A DNA stretch of 64,000 nucleotides, taken from Pezicula radicicola. Its lineage: Eukaryota > Ascomycota > Leotiomycetes > Helotiales > Dermateaceae. Position 1 is the first letter of the stretch. The number at the start of each line of letters is the position of its first letter. The translations under genes were made by a program, and so were the position numbers. The notes under the pieces were generated by a model. The model was not told where the DNA came from, did not search any database, and saw only the letters and a list, made by a program, of their open reading frames with translations. Positions 57,501-64,000 of this stretch are shown one piece after another. The stretch covers positions 126,057-190,056 of the forward strand of contig PDUO01000042.1 of NCBI GenBank assembly GCA_003008705.1, given 5' to 3'.

Positions 57501-60500
57501 TGCTCTAATTGCTTGGTGCTCCCATGGCGTACATCCAGCGTGGCACGACCAGGCCCCCTCCCTGCTCAGTGGTGGTCTCGGGGGGTCTTCCCTGTCAAAT
57601 CCAACAAAGAACTGTCGTCAGGGATATCTTTTCGAGGGGGTATGGGAGGGTTGGCAGGGTTGAAAGATCACCTTGCAGGGCAGCAAGTAGGGTCAGTTTT
57701 GGCACCAATCAATTCTTCGCGATGGGTAAATGGGCTTGTATGACGCTGTCTATCGTGAGGTATTGATGAGTGATGACGCGAAAGCTCTTGTTTTCTCCAG
57801 TAGGACAGTATTGTATGTTCCCGCCGCTTGGGGCAATTTGTATCGAAGAATTAATTGATTGCGATGCTGCACCACGCCGACCATCGTACCGAATATACAT
57901 GATGCTTGGGGAGGGCAGGCCGCGCAGAGAGCGTGCTCCCAATCCGTGATCGTGTTCCACGATGTCGCCCCGAGCCTCACGTGGAGTTCTCGTTGTCGGC
58001 TGCAGGTATGCGATATCCATACCCATACATATCCTGACTCCTGTGGCCCATGGCTGCCAGGCTCGCTTTGCGCGTCGGACCTTTGCTCGAGGAACTGAAC
58101 TCCAGGCCGCGGGTGTGAGATGCCGTGTCGCTGTCGCCAGGGATATTCGGGAAGTGTACTTCAAGTACAGGACTAGCAAGTACTGTATGATACTGTAACA
58201 AAGGCATTGGCCACGGCATTGGCGTTGAGGGTTGTGACTCGGTGGTGGCAGCTCTGCGATTATCCACAGCATTGACAGCTTCAAGATTGTGAATCGTCTT
58301 GTGCTTCAACAGCCATGATTTTCGTAAGCGAACGGCTTGTGATTTTCCATTTCCACAAAACAAAACAGGACACGCAAAATTTGGAAAATCGGATTGTTAG
58401 CACTTGCGCTTGCAGTTCTGGTGGTGCTAGTAAAGAATTAATTAATTCATTATTATTCACTATTCATTTAACTGATTAGTTAGTGGCCGTCATTATTGTG
58501 TTTGGATATCAGACTGGCGCTATTGGTTAGCGTGTTTGAGCACTAGTTAGCAGTACCTGTGCAACGTCGAATAAGAATAATGAGCATTATTTTGCCTGAA
58601 CTGCCTGAACTGTCGCAGTTTCAACACCAACCTCCCCCCCAAACTCCCGCGTCCCGGAAAGATCTTTGGACGATCATCCGATATACAGACTCTATTTTCG
58701 ACATCTACCTGCCGTGCTCTCTCACACTTTGGGGCCGGCCTTATGAACCAGCGATCACCTCTATTTGTTTGTTACGCATGAACTGCTCTGAACTTGCACA
58801 AGATCATCCGCTTCGCACATGGCAATACGGTGCGGTACGGTATGATGGCATCGTTGGCGTGGCTTGAAGCCAGTGACACCAATCCTCTCCCCTCGAGCGG
58901 GAGAAGGGGAGGACTAGAGTTCCCTACCCTCCGTAGAGCTGCGCGACACGCCTTGTCAGTGGCTACCACTCTCCCAACCGCCGCTACTTCTCAGGATCGC
59001 CGAACAGTGCTGTAGGTAGCCCCCCCGTCAGTTCTCGCGCACCTGTCAGATACTGAGATCTGCGTTACCCGAGGCCAACGATCACCATGGCGCACGAACT
59101 AGGAGCAAGGATCCTGTTGTGGTGGGCTGAAATAAGGGGCTGTGATTCGAGTCAACATACCATGCTGGTCGCAGATGCGCCGCAAGGATCATTCAACCGA
59201 CGACTCGTGCACTCCAAGCGATGTCACGAGCATGCGGTGAAAGCATCAGGAAAGGCCTTGTCTCTCTTCCTCACGAGAAAAACTGAGCCAAGTTCCAAGG
59301 CAAGCCGGGGTGGATAATTTCACAACGAACAGCGGCTCTCACTTCAATATAATCCACGACATGCACTAGGAGCTAGAAGTCCATCACAAAAAGGATTCTT
59401 CTGCAGGCACTGTTGGCGCTCGAAGATGGATTAATCTCGAACAAAGGATGAGCATGTTGGCAACGTGCCTTGCCGTTAAGAGTAGCACCAGCATCCCGCG
59501 TCCCCTTGCGCCGGGTTAATCCAACGGTGTGAAATGATCATCACGAACAACATGGACACGCGGGCCGGATGAGCATAAAGTGGTTGACAGAACTGTAAGC
59601 GACTGAAAGTGGGTTTTGTACTGGCGGCGAGCCTTTCTAGTCAACAAGCTAACGGTAATAGTACTATGGTACAGATTATGGTGCCGGCCTCGCAAAGCTC
59701 GCACTCGTAAGCTGGCAGCTAGCCATTCTTCTGAGTTCTGGTCCTGGTGGTCGCTTGCAAGATTAAGAACAACGATATGCAGTTCCTAAAGGTGCTAAAG
59801 GCCCCTCGCGGCTGTGCCTACTATCGTTGACCTTTGAGGCGTTGAAGAAATAATCAAGGCGTTCGTCCACAGAACACTAAGGTCGACTTAGGTTCGGGTG
59901 TAACTTAAGATTAATGCTGCCGTCGAATTGTTTTCCGACGACACGGCAAATCTTCGAACTGCAAGAGCAAGACTGTGAAACGTAGAATGGGGAAGACAGC
60001 CTCTGGAGCTAGCATCCCTCTCATAATGATAATAACAACAGGTAAGGTAAGCATGCGCACTTGGCCGTGGGCGAAATGCAAACCTTCCTTTCCTCTCTGT
60101 GACGACGGTGCAGCTTTAATTTTGCATTGGAGCGCTGAATCACTTTGGCACCCCCCGCCCATCATCCATGTTTCTTATCCATGCATCATATCAGATGAAT
60201 CCCTGTCTCATAACACGGGCCTCTGACCGTGCAAGCGAGCACCGGTACAGACGCCCATCGCGGCGATCCTCCTACCGAGCAGGGCAGGACCTTTTACTTT
60301 TGTGCATTATTTGCCGCCATTTTCTGGAAAACCATCCAATATACCCCAAACCGCAATCTTATCGTCCCAACTGCCCTCCTGTCTGTTACGGATCCATCAT
60401 CAACTGTGTCAAGTGAGTCGTGAACAGACTGTTTGCTGGACCTTCAGTTCTATTTTCATTCTCGGCAGCACTCAGTGGGGAAGGGGAATAATCCATCCGT

Positions 60501-61730
60501 TGTTCTAAGGTACGAAAGGTACAGTACGGGGGAACAGCGAGCACGCATAGAGTATGTGCCTGTGAGGGCAGACAACAAGCAGTGCTCGTATGGAGCAGTG
60601 CTCTGGTGTAGAGTCAAGAAGCGGACTGCAGTACAGTAGTTACAGTAGTTGCAGGAGAACAAGCAAGCAGTAAGGTACTTAAGTATGGTACTGTACAGCC
60701 CCACAAGAAACTATTCTTTCGGCGCCTCCCTCGTACTCTACTACTTCGGAATGCCGCAAAGCAAGACACCAAACTACCACCAGTCAGTACCTTACTGTAT
60801 TACTCACGCTGACTGCGAGTTCTGCACCACCACATCCTCCTAGAAAGTATCACTGCTCTTACCGGCATCCAAACACAAAGAGCCCTTTACCTTTACAGTA
60901 CACTTTTACAGGCAGATCCTGCCTTGGCCGCTGGTGCATCATTGCTTCCGTCACCCTCGTCTCATGTGCACCCTGCCTAGTTGTCAAGATCCTAGTCCAA
61001 ACATCTTTGAGGTGACAGGCAGGGGGGCCCTACAAGCCCTGGGAGAGGAGCTAGATCCACGGTGGCTTTAAAGGGTTATACTCCGACGAGGCCTGCATTA
61101 GAACAACATCAGCACCCTAGCCTGGGCCGATGCTATTCCTTGAGGTGTCCGTTAGGGTCTGCTCCAGTGCGGGTGCATAACGAAAGTAACGGTCTTACAG
61201 GGCTCGAGGATCCCTGACAGCATACCCTGCTCGGTGCCCTGGGCCTCTGGAAGACCTCTGCACGCTCTGCACATCCGAATCGAGCACTTCTGCCGGTCGA
61301 AGCAAGCAGCAACGCGGCGATTGCCAGTGTCAAGCCAATACTGCTAAACTGCTCCGCATCATCCCATCCCATCGTTTATTATTATTACTATTATGGCCTA
61401 TTATGCCAGGTCTGGGGCATCCCAAGTCACAGTCCCAAGTTGACCCACCCCAATTTGTGACAGCACTGTTACTCTGGCAGCATACAGGGGTCTATCGGTG
61501 GATTTGCGCCTGATCGCCCACTGAAGTGTCTTCGGGAGATCTCTTAAATATCTTCGATCCCTCACGCACCTTTCTGGCCTTGTATCCGCAGGCGTATCCA
61601 ACTTCACCAACTCCAAAGGAAACAAATAGATCGTTCGAACTTAGTAATCTAATCAGTACTATCCAACAGACAGCAACGCAATCCAGTAGCCCGCTACAAC
61701 GACATCAACTCAACAGCTCTATTCCAGACT
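51501..61730. other. Long gene-poor region upstream of MtfA-like gene
   Basis: About 10 kb without a recognisable protein. 51520-52020 is strongly A/C-skewed. From 52200 base composition is ordinary, yet frames stay short and unrelated to known families; the longest (57709-58284 on the minus strand, 191 codons) has no domain. GTACTGTACTGTACTT-like motifs recur (near 52997, 60625 and 60690). The final about 500 bases are probably promoter and 5' UTR of the transcription factor. Non-coding RNAs or distant regulatory sites are possible; nothing more can be supported. Confidence 0.5.
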
Positions 61731-62931
61731 ATGAACCTCTCCTCTTTGGTCCACGCTGGTAGACATCAAGTAGAACAACAACACCACCACCAACAACAAC
61801 AGCAGCATTTTTACGCACAGCAGAGACCTCAGCAGCAAATGATGGCTTCATCTTTGGTTTCCAACCCATACACTGCCCAGCCGATGGCTCACAATGCTCA
61901 ATATGCATATGTCAACGCACCTCAACCCCCACCATCACCACCAGTCGACGAAGCAACCAAATGTTCATTGCCTTCAATATCCAGCCTTCTTGGTATGGCC
62001 GATGGAGGAAGTCCTCAGGAGCAATCTCAGCAACAACCCCAACAGACTCAGCAGCAAGGTGCGTACACCGTATTTTAGCCTGTCATTTTTCAAGCTAACA
62101 GTGAATAGCGCAACAACCACAACAGGCCAAGCAGGAGTACCGACCAAGTTCTGGTCATCAACAGTATGGCCCATCGCCTTCTCTCAGGAACGCTCTCCCT
62201 CCTACACCGCCCATGATACAATCAGACTCCGGATTTGACGCACGCCAGCAATCTCCAGGAGCGCAGTCCCAATACTCGGTCGTCTCTGCACCAGCAGGAT
62301 ATTACTTTGCTCCAGGCTCAGTCTCGGCCATCAACAACCTCGAGCCTCACGCTCAACGCCAGCATGTTCCAGCTCCTCCCCGGAGAGTTAACTCCATGCC
62401 AGCGAACACCATGGGATATGCTCAATCGCCTTTCAACGGCTCCCAATACACAGTCAGCCCAAGCCAGCAATCAATGAGCTCCTACTACTCCAGTCCAATG
62501 CAAGGCACACCACCACAACCTCAAGTCTCTGGTCTTTTCTATCAGAGACCTCTTCCTCAGGTAAGGCTACTAATTTCTCGATTTGCGATGTACCATACTA
62601 ACGATTCGTCCAGCAGTTCCCTCCCCAAATGATGCCAGTGTCTGTAACTCTCACTCCATCTTCTGGCACCAACCCATGGCAGCACCACCACTATATCTCT
62701 CCATCTTCCGCTGCATCGTTCCCACAATCCCAAGATCGATACATCTGCCAAACCTGCAACAAAGCATTCTCTCGCCCCAGCAGTCTCCGTATCCACAGTC
62801 ATAGCCACACTGGCGAGAAACCATTCAAGTGCCCACACCAAGGATGCGGCAAGGCCTTTAGCGTCCGCAGTAATATGAAACGACACGAGCGAGGATGCCA
62901 CAGCTACGAGGGCAGCTCTGGTATGCTCTAA
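61731..62931 (+). CDS. mtfA: MtfA-like C2H2 zinc-finger transcription factor
   Basis: Three exons (61731-62058, 62109-62560, 62614-62931) with introns of 50 and 53 bp give 365 aa. A Gln/His-rich N-terminus is followed by CSLPSISSLLGMADG (about residues 83-97), a Pro/Gln/Ser-rich middle with ALPPTPPM, and PWQHHHY before the fingers. Finger 1 is C305-x2-C308-x12-H321-x3-H325; finger 2 is C333-x4-C338-x12-H351-x4-H356, ending about ten residues before the C-terminus. The layout and the block around SRPSSLRIHSHSHTGEKPF match Aspergillus MtfA, a nuclear regulator of secondary metabolism, development and hydrolases. The second intron ends in a CAGCAG tandem acceptor, so isoforms with or without one Gln may exist. 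A very long upstream region suits a developmental regulator. Confidence 0.82.
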
Positions 62932-64000
62932 GCCACACAAACCATGAAAAGCCATTTTTCAAGACCACGATTCGCACGCATAAATCCAACGGAACTGTCG
63001 ACTTCCTAATGTATAAAGTACTCATTTGCTTCTTGCTTGTCTCAATTTCTCACACTATTTCGAGTGGCTATTTCCTATGGCTCACTGATACCCTTCGCTG
63101 TTATCATACTTCTGTTTTGCGATTATTGTTTCCTTAATATTTTATCGTTGCGTGTCCTATGGCGTTGGCGGCAAATAATGTATTGGATGTCTGGAAGGGG
63201 AAGGGGCGGCATGGTGCAAAGCATTTACACCGGCGTTTAATCGAATTTTGCGGCATGTTCACACAAATCAAAGCTCAAAAGAAGGGGCTCGGGAGGATGA
63301 TGATGGACGAGGTTGCGAGACCCCAAGGCTATGAGGAACGATTGAGAATACTGGGGCTTCGTTTGGGAGTGGGAGGAAAGGATTTACTTGCTATGCTGGT
63401 CTATCACCATTCTTTTAGATACGATGCCAGAAGACATAGACGAGAGCAAAGTTCAAGCTTTCAGGCTTTTACTTATGTTTAGAGAAAAGGCAGAGCCAAT
63501 TAGTGATCTGCACTGTAAATTAATCGAATGAACGAAATCAGAACAAAAAGTCTTCTCGCGCTTGCACCATGTGATCTCTACAATCTACAAGCAGCATCAA
63601 TGTTTCTTTCTTACCTTAACCATGCTATACAAGTCTCACGATCACCAGATCACCAAAGTCTCAACACATCACTTTGCCACCAACCAGGAAGTTTCAAAGG
63701 TGCCACGAAATTAAAAATCCTTCTCCGATCATAATAAGGGCCAGATATTCTTGCATCATATCACATCACATTAAAAACAAACAAAACAGAACAGCCCCCA
63801 GGTCTCTCAAAACTAAAACAATGGATTAACATTCGGAGTTGAAATCCTCCAGCGATCATTGAACGATCATAAGAAACTCTTCTTAAGGAAAGACATCCGA
63901 GTCTTCGGAACCAACGGGCAAAAGAACAAAAAGGTATTGGAAATCAATTTCGAACCCTAGGAGTATGTATCCATTACGAAGTATATGTTCTCAAATATTG
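62932..64000. other. 3' flank of MtfA-like gene to window end
   Basis: Probably 3' UTR at first. Later sequence has only short frames without family features. No gene or RNA recognised. Confidence 0.5.

Noticed and set aside
57709..58284. 191-codon minus-strand frame
   Set aside because: Composition is uneven, no domain or conserved motif is visible, and overlapping frames on the other strand are nearly as long.

Overview
The window is nuclear DNA of a filamentous ascomycete (Pezizomycotina). Genes carry short GT-AG introns, mostly 47-190 bp with CTAAC/CTGAC-like branch sites, and both strands are coding. The gene set is fungal: a NIMA kinase, an MtfA-type C2H2 regulator, an Flc/Pkd2-type TRP protein, a bis-haem ferric reductase and a decayed piggyBac-like transposon whose Trp codons have become TAG, as repeat-induced point mutation (RIP) would cause. 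The style suggests Leotiomycetes, but that is a guess. No rRNA, tRNA or CRISPR feature was found.

Layout. 0.7-5.2 kb: three related 'LPPEIR..IY' F-box-like genes, two of them broken. 6.7-9.0 kb: methionine-permease-like transporter (-). 9.0-13.7 kb: gene-free, with a snap-back inverted repeat. 13.7-26.1 kb: conserved cellular block of TRP-like membrane protein (+), meiotic cohesin Rec8 (+), ankyrin/BTB protein (-) and NIMA kinase (+). 27-29.1 kb: five-exon MFS transporter (-). 31.5-33.2 kb: Baeyer-Villiger-type monooxygenase (+). 33.8-35.9 kb: dead piggyBac-like element with both terminal inverted repeats. 36.6-38.4 kb: Rab escort protein (-). 39.9-42.9 kb: 4-hydroxylaminobenzoate lyase-like protein (+) and zinc-free MDR oxidoreductase (+). 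43.2-45.9 kb: ferric reductase (-). 48.1-49.2 kb: exosome subunit Rrp43 (+). 49.2-61.7 kb: a 12.6 kb gene-poor stretch, first AT-rich, then the probable regulatory region of an MtfA-like transcription factor (61.7-62.9 kb, +).

Function. Rec8, NIMA and the BTB protein adjoin, but functional linkage is not shown. The MFS transporter, monooxygenase, lyase, MDR enzyme and ferric reductase form a loose accessory group that could process an aromatic or N-hydroxylated compound; this is inference from family functions. These accessory genes also show an odd compositional pattern: the coding strand is A/C-rich at the 5' side of exons and G/T-rich at the 3' side, switching over a few hundred bases.

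Exon boundaries were set by eye from splice signals, reading frame and family motifs. All multi-exon models quoted sum to a multiple of three.
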